Shown piece by piece: positions 16,538 to 26,198 of a stretch of 64,000 nt of DNA (its first letter is position 1; each line of letters starts with the position of its first letter). The translations under genes were made by a program, and so were the position numbers. Source of the stretch: Collinsella sp. AF23-2 (GTDB lineage Bacteria; Actinomycetota; Coriobacteriia; Coriobacteriales; Coriobacteriaceae); NCBI RefSeq assembly GCF_003459245.1, contig NZ_QRVG01000004.1, positions 18,175 to 82,174 on the forward strand, read 5' to 3'. The notes beneath the pieces were generated by a model. That model made no database searches. It was given only the letters and a program-made list of their open reading frames with translations, and was not told the origin of the DNA.

Positions 16538-18349
16538 ATGAATACTTCAATTGACATTTCCCACATCCGTAACTTCTCGATTGTTGCGCACATCGACCAT
16601 GGCAAGTCCACGATCAGTGACCGTATTCTCGAGCTCACCCATACCGTTGACGAGCGCGACATGGAGTCGCAGCTGCTCGACACTATGGATATCGAGCGCG
16701 AGCGCGGCATCACGATCAAGTCCAATGCCGTTCGCGTGTCCTATGACGCCGATGATGGCGAGACGTATCAGTTCAACCTGATCGATACGCCGGGCCACGT
16801 GGACTTTACCTATGAGGTCTCGCGTTCGCTGGCAGCTTGCGAGGGCGCGGTGCTCGTCGTGGACGCCACGCAGGGCGTCGAGGCGCAGACCGTTTCCAAT
16901 GCGACGCTCGCCATGAACGCCAACTTGGACATTGTTCCGGCCATCAACAAGATCGACCTTCCTTCGGCGCATCCCGACGAGGTTAAGACCGAGATCGAAG
17001 ACGATCTGGCCATTCCCGCCGACGATGCCGTGTGCGTGTCGGGCAAGACCGGCGAGGGCATCCACGATCTGCTGGAGTCCATTGTCTTTTTGATCTCGCC
17101 TCCCAAGGGCGATGCGAACGCGCCGCTCAAGGCGCTCATCCTGGATTCGTACTTCGACGAGTATCGCGGCGTCGTCGCCACGGTGCGCGTCTTTGACGGC
17201 TCCATCAAAAAGGGCGATACCCTGCGCATGATGCAGGCCGAGGGCGACTTTTTGGTCGACGGCGTGGGTGTCAAGCGTCCCGCCGAGACGCCAGTCGACG
17301 CGCTGACGGTCGGTGAGGTGGGCTATGTGGTCACGGGCCTGAAGGACCCCGAGGCCGTGCGCGTGGGCGACACCCTCACGTGGGCGTCGAATCCCTGTCC
17401 CGAGCCGCTTCCGGGCTATCGCGAGGCCAAGCCCATGGTCTACACGGGCCTGTTCCCGATCGATAACAAGGACTACGAGAACCTGCGTGACGCGCTCGAT
17501 AAGCTGCACGTCAACGACCCGTCGTTGGTGTGGGAGCCCGAGACCTCGGTGGCGCTCGGCTTTGGCTTCCGCGTGGGCTTCCTGGGCCTGCTGCACATGG
17601 AAGTCGTTAAGGAACGCCTGGAGCGCGAGTTCAACTTGGACCTTATCGCCACGAGCCCCTCGGTGGACTATCACGTCTACAAGACTGACGGCGAGATGAT
17701 CGATGTCCGCAGCCCGCAGGACCTTCCCGAGGCCACGCGCATCGAGCGTATCGAGGAACCCTACCTCAAGGCAAAGATCATCTGCCCGCCTGAGTACACG
17801 GGTGCCGTCATGCAGCTCGCCATCGAGCACCGCGGCGTCACAACCGACATGATCCACCTGACGAGCAAATCGGTCGAGATGCGCTTCGATATGCCGCTTG
17901 CCGAGCTCATCCTGGACTTCTTTGACCAGCTCAAGAGCCGCACCAAGGGCTATGCGTCGCTCGACTACGAGTTCAACGAATATCGTCCCTCCGAGCTCGT
18001 CAAGCTCGATATTTTGCTTTCGGGCGACGAGGTGGACGCGCTTTCGTTTATAGTCCATAAGGACAAGGCATATGGCCTGGCCCGTGGCCTGTGCGACAAG
18101 CTCAAGGAAATCATCCCGCGTCAGCTGTTCGAGGTTCCCATCCAGGGTGCTATCGGCAACAAGATCATCGCCCGTTCCACCGTCAAGGCGCGTCGCAAGG
18201 ACGTTCTTGCTAAGTGCTACGGCGGCGATATCTCGCGTAAGCGCAAGCTGCTCGAGAAGCAGAAAGAGGGCAAGAAGCGTATGAAGGCCATCGGATCGGT
18301 CGAGGTCCCGCAGGAGGCCTTTATGGCGATCCTCAAGGTGGACGAGTAG
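16538..18349 (+). CDS. lepA: Elongation factor 4 (LepA)
   Basis: Ribosome-associated GTPase involved in translation elongation and initiation efficiency. 603 residues starting at ATG 16538 ([20 protein letters not shown]). G1 is AHIDHGKST, followed by the switch region [17 protein letters not shown] and NKIDLPSA. The C-terminal LepA-specific domain ends [17 protein letters not shown]. There is no strong ribosome-binding site. A promoter-like CGCTCGGGTAAGAT (16517-16530) lies seven bases before the ATG, so the transcript may have a very short leader. Confidence 0.97.
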   Translation: MNTSIDISHIRNFSIVAHIDHGKSTISDRILELTHTVDERDMESQLLDTMDIERERGITIKSNAVRVSYDADDGETYQFNLIDTPGHVDFTYEVSRSLAACEGAVLVVDATQGVEAQTVSNATLAMNANLDIVPAINKIDLPSAHPDEVKTEIEDDLAIPADDAVCVSGKTGEGIHDLLESIVFLISPPKGDANAPLKALILDSYFDEYRGVVATVRVFDGSIKKGDTLRMMQAEGDFLVDGVGVKRPAETPVDALTVGEVGYVVTGLKDPEAVRVGDTLTWASNPCPEPLPGYREAKPMVYTGLFPIDNKDYENLRDALDKLHVNDPSLVWEPETSVALGFGFRVGFLGLLHMEVVKERLEREFNLDLIATSPSVDYHVYKTDGEMIDVRSPQDLPEATRIERIEEPYLKAKIICPPEYTGAVMQLAIEHRGVTTDMIHLTSKSVEMRFDMPLAELILDFFDQLKSRTKGYASLDYEFNEYRPSELVKLDILLSGDEVDALSFIVHKDKAYGLARGLCDKLKEIIPRQLFEVPIQGAIGNKIIARSTVKARRKDVLAKCYGGDISRKRKLLEKQKEGKKRMKAIGSVEVPQEAFMAILKVDE

Positions 18350-18353
18350 GTCC

Positions 18354-19397
18354 ATGGCGCTTTCTGATTACAGCAAGCGGCTGCTGGGCGCCTATGCCGA
18401 GCAGCCGTTCCTTATGGCTCCCATGGCGGGCGTTACCGACCCCGCCTATCGCATCATGTGTCGCCGCCGTGGTGCCAACCTTGCCTACAGCGAGATGGTG
18501 AGCGTGGCAGGCCTTGCCTATGCCAGCAACAAAACGTGGCGCCTGGTGCTGCCGGCCGACGAGGAGCAGCAGATTTGCGTGCAGCTCTTTGGCTCCAAGC
18601 CCGATCAGTTTGCGAGCGCCGTCGCCGCCGTCGAGGAGCGCGTTGGCGATCGCCTGTCGCTGATCGATATCAACATGGCCTGCCCGGCTCGCAAGGTTGT
18701 CACCAAGGGCGAGGGTTCGGCGCTCATGCGCACGCCCGACCTGGCGGAGAAGATCGTCGAGGCCACGGTGGGCGCGGCGCATGTGCCCGTGACCGTCAAG
18801 ATCCGCAAGGGCTTTTATGCCGAGGACCGTAATGCCGCGACGTTTGCCCAGATGCTTGAGGGCGCAGGGGCTGCCGCAGTCGCCGTGCATGGTCGTTGCG
18901 CCACGCAGCTCTACACGGGCCAGGCTGATTGGTCGGTCGTCGATGAGGTCGCAGATGCCGTTGAGATTCCCGTGATCGGTTCGGGTGATGTGTTCACCGC
19001 CGAGGATGCCGCGGTGCATCTGCGAAACTCGGGTGCCAGCGCGGTGTTTATCGCGCGCGGCATCTACGGCAATCCGTGGGTGTTCGGTGATGCTCGCGCC
19101 CTTGCGCTCGATGGCACGCCGGTTCCTTCTCGCTCCTCGGTCGAGCGCCTGGAGGCTCTGCGTGAGCACCTGACGTTGACGCACGAGCTTCTGCCGCTTA
19201 TGTCGCGCGCCCGTACGTACGCGAGCTGGTATCTAAAGGGCATGCCCCATGCCGCCGCCTGGCGCGCTCAGGTGGTGCGCTGCTCCACGTACGAGGAGTT
19301 TATGGCACTGGTCGATGATATCGAGCGCGATGTGGTGGCCTGCGAGGCTGCCCTTGCCGCCGGCGAATCGGTGCCCCCTCATCCGCTGGAGGCTTAA
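18354..19397 (+). CDS. dusB: tRNA-dihydrouridine synthase (DusB-like)
   Basis: FMN enzyme reducing uridine to dihydrouridine in tRNA. 347 residues. FLMAPMAGVTDPAYR at the N-terminus, the DINMACPARKVVTKGEGSALM segment with the active-site Cys, HGRCATQLYTGQADW, and the FMN-phosphate motif IGSGDVFTAEDA. The paralogue assignment within the Dus family is approximate. It starts four bases after lepA and is followed two bases later by hemW. Confidence 0.92.
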   Translation: MALSDYSKRLLGAYAEQPFLMAPMAGVTDPAYRIMCRRRGANLAYSEMVSVAGLAYASNKTWRLVLPADEEQQICVQLFGSKPDQFASAVAAVEERVGDRLSLIDINMACPARKVVTKGEGSALMRTPDLAEKIVEATVGAAHVPVTVKIRKGFYAEDRNAATFAQMLEGAGAAAVAVHGRCATQLYTGQADWSVVDEVADAVEIPVIGSGDVFTAEDAAVHLRNSGASAVFIARGIYGNPWVFGDARALALDGTPVPSRSSVERLEALREHLTLTHELLPLMSRARTYASWYLKGMPHAAAWRAQVVRCSTYEEFMALVDDIERDVVACEAALAAGESVPPHPLEA

Positions 19398-19399
19398 GG

Positions 19400-20632
19400 G
19401 TGGCCGTTACCGCGCTGTACGTGCACGTGCCGTTTTGCGCCCAAAAGTGCCGGTACTGCGACTTTGACTCGCGCAGTTTTTCTCCGTGCGACCTGAGTGC
19501 TGCGCTCGATGTCTATTTTGAGCAGTTGTTCGCGCGCCTCGATGCTTTTGGCAAGGCTGGGGCCCTTGACCATATCCGCACCGTCTATGTTGGCGGCGGT
19601 ACGCCGTCGCTGGCGGGGGAGCGCCTGGTGGAGCTGGCGCGGCGTATTCGTGCGTGGTGCGCCCCCGTTGAGTTTACCTGCGAGGCCAATCCCGAGTCGC
19701 TGACCGCCGAGCTTGCCACTGCGCTTGCCAAGGTTGGTGTCACACGCGTCTCTCTGGGCGTGCAAACGCTCGATAACACCGAACTTACCGCCATCGGCCG
19801 TATTCACGATGCCGATCGGGCGTTTGCCGCCATCGCGACGGTCAAGAACGCTGGGCTTGACGTGTCGTGCGACCTTATGTGCGGACTTCCCGGGCAGACC
19901 GCAGCGAGTTGGAAGCGCACGCTCGATGGCGTGCTGGCGGCGGCTCCGCATCATGTGTCGGTCTACCCGCTCACGCTTGAGGAGGGGACCCCCCTTTATC
20001 GCATGGCGTGCCGCGACGAGTCGGTCGAGCCCGACGAGGATTTTCAAGCTTCGTGCATGGATGTGGCGCGTGAGCGTCTGGGTGCGGCCGGCTATCACCC
20101 GTATGAGGTGGCAAGCTATGCGCTCGACGGCCATGAGTGCGCCCATAACATTGCCTACTGGACCGGACGGGGTTACCTGGGCCTTGGTCGCTCTGCCGCG
20201 GGCATGCTCGACGCCGAGGATTTCGACCGTCTTGCAGGGTTGTTCCCCGGTGTTTCTTCTCGAGGCGATGCGTACCGCGTGCGTCTGGTGCAACGTGACG
20301 ATGACGCGACGGCGTTCGAGACTGAATATCTGTCGCAGCGTGAGGCTGCGGCTGAAGACCTGATGCTCGCTTGTCGCATGACGCGCGGTATTGCGTCCGA
20401 TCTGTTGGTTCGTGCAGCTTGCGTCATCCCAACGGGCGAGCTGGCAGCTGCCTGCGATCGCGCGCTCGAATTGGGTCTTGCCACTTGGGTGCCCGAGACG
20501 CTCGGAGTCCATGAGGGACCCTTCACTTCGGCAGACGTCCTCGCGGGCCATGTCCGAGCTCGTCTGGCGCCGACACACCTGGGCTGGCTCGATGGAAATG
20601 TTCTGTTCGAGCTGTTTTGGGATCTAGCTTAG
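19400..20632 (+). CDS. hemW: Radical SAM heme chaperone HemW
   Basis: Radical-SAM protein of the HemN-like family now viewed as a heme chaperone rather than a coproporphyrinogen oxidase. 410 residues from GTG 19400. The SAM cluster motif CAQKCRYCDF (Cx3Cx2C) is at residues ~14-23, followed by TVYVGGGTPS, CEANPESLT and GLPGQTAASWKRTL. Its place between lepA/dusB and dnaJ is the usual Gram-positive context (lepA-hemW-hrcA-dnaJ), although hrcA, grpE and dnaK are absent here. Confidence 0.92.
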   Translation: MAVTALYVHVPFCAQKCRYCDFDSRSFSPCDLSAALDVYFEQLFARLDAFGKAGALDHIRTVYVGGGTPSLAGERLVELARRIRAWCAPVEFTCEANPESLTAELATALAKVGVTRVSLGVQTLDNTELTAIGRIHDADRAFAAIATVKNAGLDVSCDLMCGLPGQTAASWKRTLDGVLAAAPHHVSVYPLTLEEGTPLYRMACRDESVEPDEDFQASCMDVARERLGAAGYHPYEVASYALDGHECAHNIAYWTGRGYLGLGRSAAGMLDAEDFDRLAGLFPGVSSRGDAYRVRLVQRDDDATAFETEYLSQREAAAEDLMLACRMTRGIASDLLVRAACVIPTGELAAACDRALELGLATWVPETLGVHEGPFTSADVLAGHVRARLAPTHLGWLDGNVLFELFWDLA

Positions 20633-20690
20633 GCCGCTCGGGTAGAATTACCGGAATATATACGCTGCTGTGAGCAGGAGGTTGCCACGC

Positions 20691-21794
20691 ATGGCGACGA
20701 TGAACGAAAAAGATTACTACGAGATTTTGGGTGTCTCTAAGGACGCCACCTCGCGTGATATTCAAAAGGCCTTCCAGCAAAAGGCCCGCAAGCTCCATCC
20801 GGACGTCAACAAAGAGCCGGATGCCGAGGAAAAGTTTAAAGAGGTTTCCGAGGCCTACGCCGTGCTTTCGGACGAGCAGAAGCGTTCGCGCTACGACGCC
20901 ATGCGTTCGGGCAACCCCTTCGCCGGCGCTCCTACGGCTTCGCCCTATGGCGGCGGCTACGCCGGCAGCGCGGGCTATGGCAATCCCTTTGAGGGCGGTT
21001 TTCCCTTTGGTGGCGCCTGGGGCCAGCCGCGTCGCGGGCAGGCTGCCTACAATCCCGAGAACGGCGCCAACGTGGTCGTTGATATCAAACTCGACGCCAA
21101 GGAGGCCAAGGGCGGTGCCCGCAAGACCGTCCGCTACACGCGCTTCGATACCTGTAACAACTGCGGCGGTTCGGGCTCCGTTTCGTCTGAGCATGCCCAT
21201 ACCTGCCCGAGCTGCGGTGGCCGCGGCCACATCGACGTCGACCTGTCCTTCCTGTTTGGTGCGGGTACGTTCCAGTCGGTCTGCCCCGAGTGCGGCGGTT
21301 CCGGTAAGGTCGTGGCCGACCCCTGCCCTGATTGCGGCGGCAGCGGTCGTACTCGCGTAACCTCCGAGCAGACGATTGAGTTTCCTGCCGGCACGCACGA
21401 TGGCGACGAGGTCCGCATTGGCGGCATGGGTCATGCTGGCACCAACGGTGCCGCGGGCGGCGATCTGGTCGGCCGCGCCCATGTTGAGGCCGAGCGCTTG
21501 GAAGGCAAAGCTCGTACCGGTTTTTACCTGATGGGCATCGTGGCGCCGTTTTTGGTACTCTCGGCCATCTCGGGCGTGTTCTCGGCCTTTGCCATGATGT
21601 GCTTTATTCCGTTTGCCATGGGCCTGTTCATGGTGCTTTCGGACGGCGTGCTTCATCGCAGCCTGCTGTGGTGGAAGCGCGGTGCGATGCAGTTTGCCAA
21701 CGGTTTTGCCAACGGCTTCATGTTCGCGCTCGTGTCGGTTTGGTTCGCGAGCTGTTCGCAACGGGCCATGCTTTCGCCGTACCAAATGCAATAA
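20691..21794 (+). CDS. DnaJ-like protein with membrane-spanning C-terminus
   Basis: 367 residues from ATG 20691 (AGGAGG upstream). Residues ~1-70 are a complete J domain with [11 protein letters not shown]-rich stretch (~residues 80-125) and a DnaJ zinc domain with four CxxCxGxG repeats ([32 protein letters not shown]) follow. The substrate-binding C-terminal domain is cut short at ~residue 270 and replaced by two or three hydrophobic segments ([20 protein letters not shown] and a second near residue 345). It would recruit a DnaK partner at the membrane. The second J protein follows 81 bases later. The function of the membrane form is unknown to me. Confidence 0.85.
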   Translation: MATMNEKDYYEILGVSKDATSRDIQKAFQQKARKLHPDVNKEPDAEEKFKEVSEAYAVLSDEQKRSRYDAMRSGNPFAGAPTASPYGGGYAGSAGYGNPFEGGFPFGGAWGQPRRGQAAYNPENGANVVVDIKLDAKEAKGGARKTVRYTRFDTCNNCGGSGSVSSEHAHTCPSCGGRGHIDVDLSFLFGAGTFQSVCPECGGSGKVVADPCPDCGGSGRTRVTSEQTIEFPAGTHDGDEVRIGGMGHAGTNGAAGGDLVGRAHVEAERLEGKARTGFYLMGIVAPFLVLSAISGVFSAFAMMCFIPFAMGLFMVLSDGVLHRSLLWWKRGAMQFANGFANGFMFALVSVWFASCSQRAMLSPYQMQ

Positions 21795-21875
21795 CATCAA
21801 ACCCTCTGTTTGCGGTCGGCCCTGCTTGGGTATAGGACGCACTGTGACAATAATGAAAGTCGGAAGGATTCGGTC

Positions 21876-23024
21876 GTGTCGGAAAATAGGGATTACTACG
21901 AGGTACTTGGCGTCGATAAGGATGCCGACGCGCGGACCATTAAGCGCGCGTTTCTAAAGAAAGCCCGTACGGTACACCCGGATGTTTCGGACGACCCCGA
22001 GGCCGAGGCCAAGTTCAAGGAGCTTAACGAGGCCTATTCTGTCCTTTCCGATGAGCACAAGCGTGCTAACTACGACCGTTACGGCACCGCGGACGGCCCC
22101 GGTGGCTCTGGTTATGTCGACATCAACGATATCTTTGGTGGCATGGGCATGGACGACCTGTTCTCGTCGTTTTTTGGCGGCGGTGCCGGTGGTGGCGCCC
22201 GCAGCCGTCGTGAGCGTCGTCGCGGACGTGACATGGCCATCTCGCTTTCGGTGACGCTCGAGGAGGCGGCGCTCGGCTGCAAAAAGACGATCAGCTATGA
22301 TCGCCTTGCTCCCTGTGAGGACTGCAACGGTACCGGTAGGGCCGAGGGTGCACAGGAAAAGCAATGCAGTCGCTGCCACGGTACGGGCTACGTCACGACG
22401 GTTCAGCGATCGTTTTTGGGCCAGGTTCAGTCTTCCTCGCCTTGCCCCGACTGCCATGGCGAGGGCACGGTTATCGACCATCCCTGCGAGACCTGCGACG
22501 GTCAGGGCCGCACGCCTTCGCACGAAAAGATCGACATCGATATTCCCGCCGGCGTTTCGACCGGTCGCCAGCTGCGTGTGAGCGGCTTTGGCGAGGCCGG
22601 CCTTCGCGGCGAGCCTTCGGGCGACCTGATTGTCAACGTGCGCGTTGCCGACCATGAGCGCTTTAAGCGCAACAGTGACGACCTGTACCTGGTGAGCGAT
22701 ATCTCGATTGCGCAGGCTGCGCTCGGCTGCGAGATCGAGGTCGAGGGCATTATGCCCGACGAGGTCGTTAAGGTGACGGTTCCCGCCGGCGCCCAGTACG
22801 GCGACACCGTGAGCGTCAATAATTACGGCATGCCGCGCATTGGCGGTGGCGGTTCGCGTGGCCGCCTGATCGTGCAACTGCGCGTGGTCGTTCCCACCAA
22901 TCTTTCCAATAAGCAACGCGAGCTGCTCCGTGCTTTTGCCGATGAGATGGGCGATGACGTCGCTTCCGGTAAGAAGTCGGTGACCGACCGTATCAAGAGT
23001 GCCCTCGACGATATCCTCGATTAA
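21876..23024 (+). CDS. dnaJ: Chaperone protein DnaJ
   Basis: Canonical Hsp40 co-chaperone stimulating DnaK ATPase. 382 residues from GTG 21876 (GGAAGGA upstream). J domain with VHPDVSDD at ~residue 32; Gly-rich linker; zinc domain with four motifs (CEDCNGTG, CSRCHGTG, CPDCHGEG, CETCDGQG) at ~residues 145-215. Full C-terminal beta domains follow (DIDIPAGVSTGRQLRVSGFGEAG, then KVTVPAGAQYGD) with a dimerisation tail. No CIRCE repeat was seen upstream. Confidence 0.95.
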   Translation: MSENRDYYEVLGVDKDADARTIKRAFLKKARTVHPDVSDDPEAEAKFKELNEAYSVLSDEHKRANYDRYGTADGPGGSGYVDINDIFGGMGMDDLFSSFFGGGAGGGARSRRERRRGRDMAISLSVTLEEAALGCKKTISYDRLAPCEDCNGTGRAEGAQEKQCSRCHGTGYVTTVQRSFLGQVQSSSPCPDCHGEGTVIDHPCETCDGQGRTPSHEKIDIDIPAGVSTGRQLRVSGFGEAGLRGEPSGDLIVNVRVADHERFKRNSDDLYLVSDISIAQAALGCEIEVEGIMPDEVVKVTVPAGAQYGDTVSVNNYGMPRIGGGGSRGRLIVQLRVVVPTNLSNKQRELLRAFADEMGDDVASGKKSVTDRIKSALDDILD

Positions 23025-23033
23025 GGAGCCCGC

Positions 23034-24326
23034 GTGCTCGCACCCCATATTTCCGTCGTCAACCTCGGCTGCCGTGTCAACCGGGTTGAGTCTGACCGTA
23101 TCACTGCTGATCTTATGCGCCTGGGCTTTGCTATGGTGGAGCCCCAGGATGCCGATCTGATCGTCATTAACACCTGTGCCGTTACGGGCGAGGCCGAGGC
23201 CAAGACACGTAAGGCCGTCCGTCATGCGCTGGCCCATCCAAACGAGCCTTATGTGCTCGTGACCGGTTGCGTGGTCAATTTGCATCCCGAGGAGCTGTTG
23301 GAGCTTTCGGATCGCGTGATCGCCGAGCCGTCCAAGATCGATGTCGCCGAACGTGTCTGCGAGGTGCTGGGCGTTGAGTCCGATAGCGTTCCCGCCTGCA
23401 GCGATGGCGAGGTGGTCGATGCGCTCGGTCGCTCTCGCCTGGGCGTGAAGATCCAGGACGGCTGCAACCATCGCTGCACCTATTGCATTGTGTGGAAGGC
23501 GCGCGGCCCCGAGCGCTCCGTGCCCGTCGAGTCCGTGCTTGAACAAGTTCGCGAGGCCCAGGAGGCCGGCGTGCCCGAGGTGGTGCTGACCGGTGTGAAC
23601 CTGGGTGCCTACGATGGCAAGAGCGCGACCGACGAGCATGTCGAAATCGATGAGCTGCTCGAGGCCATCATGGAGCGCACGACTATTGCGCATGTGCGCA
23701 TTTCCTCGGTCGAGCCCATGGATATCTCTGAGCGCCTGCTTAAGGTTATGGCGCGCTATCCGCAGCGTATCGCCCCGTTTTTGCACCTGCCCGTGCAGTC
23801 CGGCTGTACGGCGACCCTGCATCGCATGGGTCGTCCCTATAGTGCGGAGGCCTTTGAGGACACGGTGCGTATGATTCGCGCCAACTTGCCCCAGGCGTCT
23901 CTTTCGTGCGATGTCATCGTCGGTTTTCCTGGTGAGACGGACGAGGAGTTCGAGGAGTCGCTGGCGCTGTGCCGCCGTGTGGGTTTCTCGCGTATGCACG
24001 TGTTCCGCTACAGCAAGCGTCCCGGTACCCTTGCTGCCGACATGCCCGACCAGGTGCCGCCCGAGGTTATGGCCGAGCGCAGCCGTCGTATGCGAGACAC
24101 GGCGCAGGAGCTCGCTATTGCCGATGCTCGTCGTCGCGTGGGCACTGTCGAGCGTGCCGTGCTCGAGTATGGTGACAACCTGACGCTCGGTTCGTTCCAT
24201 CATGCCCGTCTTGACGATACCTGTGGACTTACAGCCCCGTGCCTGCTCGATGTTGCTATCATCGGAGTCGATGATTCCGGCTTGGTCCATGCGCGCAGGG
24301 AGGTCCATGGAAGCCTCGAAGATTAG
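23034..24326 (+). CDS. mtaB: tRNA t6A37 methylthiotransferase MtaB
   Basis: Radical-SAM enzyme adding methylthio to t6A37 of tRNA. 430 residues from GTG 23034 (TAAGGAG upstream). The N-terminal methylthiotransferase domain has NLGCRVNRVESD, INTCAVTGEAEAK and VTGCVVNL cysteines. The SAM cluster motif is DGCNHRCTYCIV (Cx3Cx2C) at ~residue 143. A C-terminal TRAM-like region is weak. Its end overlaps phoH by 20 bases. Confidence 0.93.
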   Translation: MLAPHISVVNLGCRVNRVESDRITADLMRLGFAMVEPQDADLIVINTCAVTGEAEAKTRKAVRHALAHPNEPYVLVTGCVVNLHPEELLELSDRVIAEPSKIDVAERVCEVLGVESDSVPACSDGEVVDALGRSRLGVKIQDGCNHRCTYCIVWKARGPERSVPVESVLEQVREAQEAGVPEVVLTGVNLGAYDGKSATDEHVEIDELLEAIMERTTIAHVRISSVEPMDISERLLKVMARYPQRIAPFLHLPVQSGCTATLHRMGRPYSAEAFEDTVRMIRANLPQASLSCDVIVGFPGETDEEFEESLALCRRVGFSRMHVFRYSKRPGTLAADMPDQVPPEVMAERSRRMRDTAQELAIADARRRVGTVERAVLEYGDNLTLGSFHHARLDDTCGLTAPCLLDVAIIGVDDSGLVHARREVHGSLED

Positions 24327-25293
24327 ACTTACCGTTCCCGAGGGAATTGATCCCTCGCGCGTTTTGGGCGCCGGCGACGGCGTCCTTCGCGAGGTCGAAG
24401 ACTTGGTTCGCGCCCATGTGGTTGCGCGCGGTGACCAGATTGCCGTGAGCGGCGACCCGGACGAGGTAGAACTCGTGGCGCGTTTTTTCGAACACGCTTT
24501 TCGTGAGGCGGCTGCCGGTCGCACGCTGTCTGCCGACGACGTCTCGCGTTGCTTGGCTGTCCTGCGCGATGGCGAGCACGACGCTTCGTCGCTGCGCGAT
24601 GACGTGCTGCTGTCGTATCGCGGCCGCGTCATTCGTCCCAAGACGCTCGGCCAGAAGCGCTATGTTGACGCCATCCGCTCGCATACCATCACGTTTGGCC
24701 TGGGTCCCGCCGGTACCGGTAAGACCTATCTAGCCATGGCCCTCGCCGTCGCCGCGCTCAAGCGCCACGAGGTGGGTCGTCTGGTGCTTACGCGGCCCGT
24801 TGTCGAGGCGGGGGAGAATTTGGGCTTTTTGCCCGGCACCCTCGAGGAAAAGATCGACCCTTACATGCGTCCGCTCTACGATGCCTTGTTTGACATGATG
24901 GACCGTGAACGCACCGATGAGCTCATGGAGCGTGGCGTGATCGAGATTGCCCCGCTTGCCTACATGCGCGGCCGAACGCTGAGCGACGCCTTCGTGGTAC
25001 TCGACGAGGCACAAAACACCACGCCTGAGCAGATGAAGATGTTCCTGACGCGCTTGGGTTTTAACTCCAAGTTCGTGATTACCGGCGACCTGAGCCAGCG
25101 TGACCTGGTGGGTCGTCGCGGCGGTCTTGCCGATGTCGAAAGAATTTTGGGTCGCGTCGACGATGTGGCGTTTTCTCACCTCGAGCGTGCCGACGTGGTG
25201 CGCCATGCCCTGGTTGGCCGTATCGTTGAGGCCTATGATGCATACGACGATGCGCGTGAGCAGCGCGCACACGATCGAAAGGAGTCCCGTTGA
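24307..25293 (+). CDS. phoH: PhoH-like ATPase
   Basis: P-loop ATPase linked to RNA metabolism; it usually sits beside ybeY, as here. 328 residues from ATG 24307 (GGGAGGT upstream), inside the end of mtaB. Walker A GLGPAGTGKTYLAMA at ~residue 133 and Walker B AFVVLDEAQNTT. The motifs LTRPVVEAGENLGFLPG and FVITGDLSQRDL are typical of the family. The stop overlaps the ybeY start. Confidence 0.93.
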   Translation: MEASKIRLTVPEGIDPSRVLGAGDGVLREVEDLVRAHVVARGDQIAVSGDPDEVELVARFFEHAFREAAAGRTLSADDVSRCLAVLRDGEHDASSLRDDVLLSYRGRVIRPKTLGQKRYVDAIRSHTITFGLGPAGTGKTYLAMALAVAALKRHEVGRLVLTRPVVEAGENLGFLPGTLEEKIDPYMRPLYDALFDMMDRERTDELMERGVIEIAPLAYMRGRTLSDAFVVLDEAQNTTPEQMKMFLTRLGFNSKFVITGDLSQRDLVGRRGGLADVERILGRVDDVAFSHLERADVVRHALVGRIVEAYDAYDDAREQRAHDRKESR

Positions 25294-25799
25294 GTGTATT
25301 GATCAGCAACGATGCCGAGCTCGATACGCTGCTCGATGCCCAGGAGGTGGAGCACATCTGCGAGGTCGTGCTTGCCGCCGAGGGCGTTGAGCGTGAAGTC
25401 GAGATTTCCCTTTCGTATGTCGACGAGGACGAGATGCACGAGCTCAACCACGAGTGGCGCGGTATCGACCGCACCACCGATGTGCTCTCGTTTGAGTGCG
25501 ATTCGGCCTTTGACGATGACATTCCCGCCGATGAGACGCTCGAGCTCGGCGATATCATCTTGGCCCCGCAGGTTATTGCCCGTCAGGCCCCCGGTTTTGG
25601 CAATAGCCCCGCTGACGAGTGCCGTCTGATGCTCGTTCACGGCATGCTGCACCTGCTGGGCTATGACCACATCGAGGACGACGAGGCCGAGGTTATGGAG
25701 GCCCGCGAGGACGCTATCCTGCGCGATCTGGCGCTCGAGCGCGGCGAGGATCCCAAACTGGTTCACGTCGGCCCCATCACCAATCATGCCCACGACTAG
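25290..25799 (+). CDS. ybeY: Endoribonuclease YbeY (rRNA maturation factor)
   Basis: Zinc-dependent RNase acting in 16S rRNA 3'-end maturation and ribosome quality control. 169 residues from a TTG that overlaps the phoH stop (TTGA), with AAAGGAG upstream. The zinc motif HGMLHLLGYDH (HxxxHxxGxDH) is complete at ~residues 116-126. Upstream NHEWRGIDRTTDVLSF is the conserved family segment. Confidence 0.94.
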   Translation: MSVLISNDAELDTLLDAQEVEHICEVVLAAEGVEREVEISLSYVDEDEMHELNHEWRGIDRTTDVLSFECDSAFDDDIPADETLELGDIILAPQVIARQAPGFGNSPADECRLMLVHGMLHLLGYDHIEDDEAEVMEAREDAILRDLALERGEDPKLVHVGPITNHAHD

Positions 25800-25808
25800 G
25801 AGCCGTTT

Positions 25809-26186
25809 ATGATTCCCGGATCGAACAAGGACCATCCGTCCTTTTTAAAGTCGTTCTCCTACGCCATGGAGGGCTTCGTCACCGCCGTCAAGACCGAGCG
25901 CAACATTAAGGTCATGCTCGTGGCGGGCGTGTGCACCGTCATTGCCGGCTGCATCGTGGGGCTCGACATTGCCGAGTGGGCCACGATTATCATCTGCTGC
26001 GGCCTGGTGATTCACGGCGAGCTGTGCAATACCGCCATGGAGGCCATTGTCGATCTGGCGACCCAGGAGCTCCATCCGCTGGCAAAACGCGCCAAGGACA
26101 TCGCCGCCGCCTCTGTATACGTTCTTTCCATCACCGCCGCGATTGTGGGCGTGCTGGTATTTGCCCACGCGCTCGGCTTTATTTAG
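25809..26186 (+). CDS. dgkA: Diacylglycerol/undecaprenol kinase family protein
   Basis: Small membrane kinase; Gram-positive members phosphorylate undecaprenol for cell-wall carrier recycling. 125 residues with an N-terminal amphipathic part (SFLKSFSYAMEGFVTAVKTERNIKV) and three membrane helices. The catalytic segment is GELCNTAMEAIVDL near residue 76, with a Glu-Asn pair as in the family. It is located between ybeY and era as in many Firmicutes and Actinobacteria. Substrate is inferred from family only. Confidence 0.88.
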   Translation: MIPGSNKDHPSFLKSFSYAMEGFVTAVKTERNIKVMLVAGVCTVIAGCIVGLDIAEWATIIICCGLVIHGELCNTAMEAIVDLATQELHPLAKRAKDIAAASVYVLSITAAIVGVLVFAHALGFI

Positions 26187-26198
26187 AAAGGGATTCCC

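Noticed and set aside
16547..18355. 602-codon minus-strand frame opposite lepA
   Set aside because: Antisense shadow; lepA on the plus strand has all GTPase motifs, and the antisense product has none.
20691..21794. Frameshifted or truncated ordinary dnaJ
   Set aside because: The frame is continuous and the C-terminal replacement is a coherent set of membrane helices, so it is treated as a distinct protein.
21954..24641. 895-codon minus-strand frame opposite dnaJ and mtaB
   Set aside because: It spans several well-supported plus-strand genes and has no motif or ribosome-binding site.
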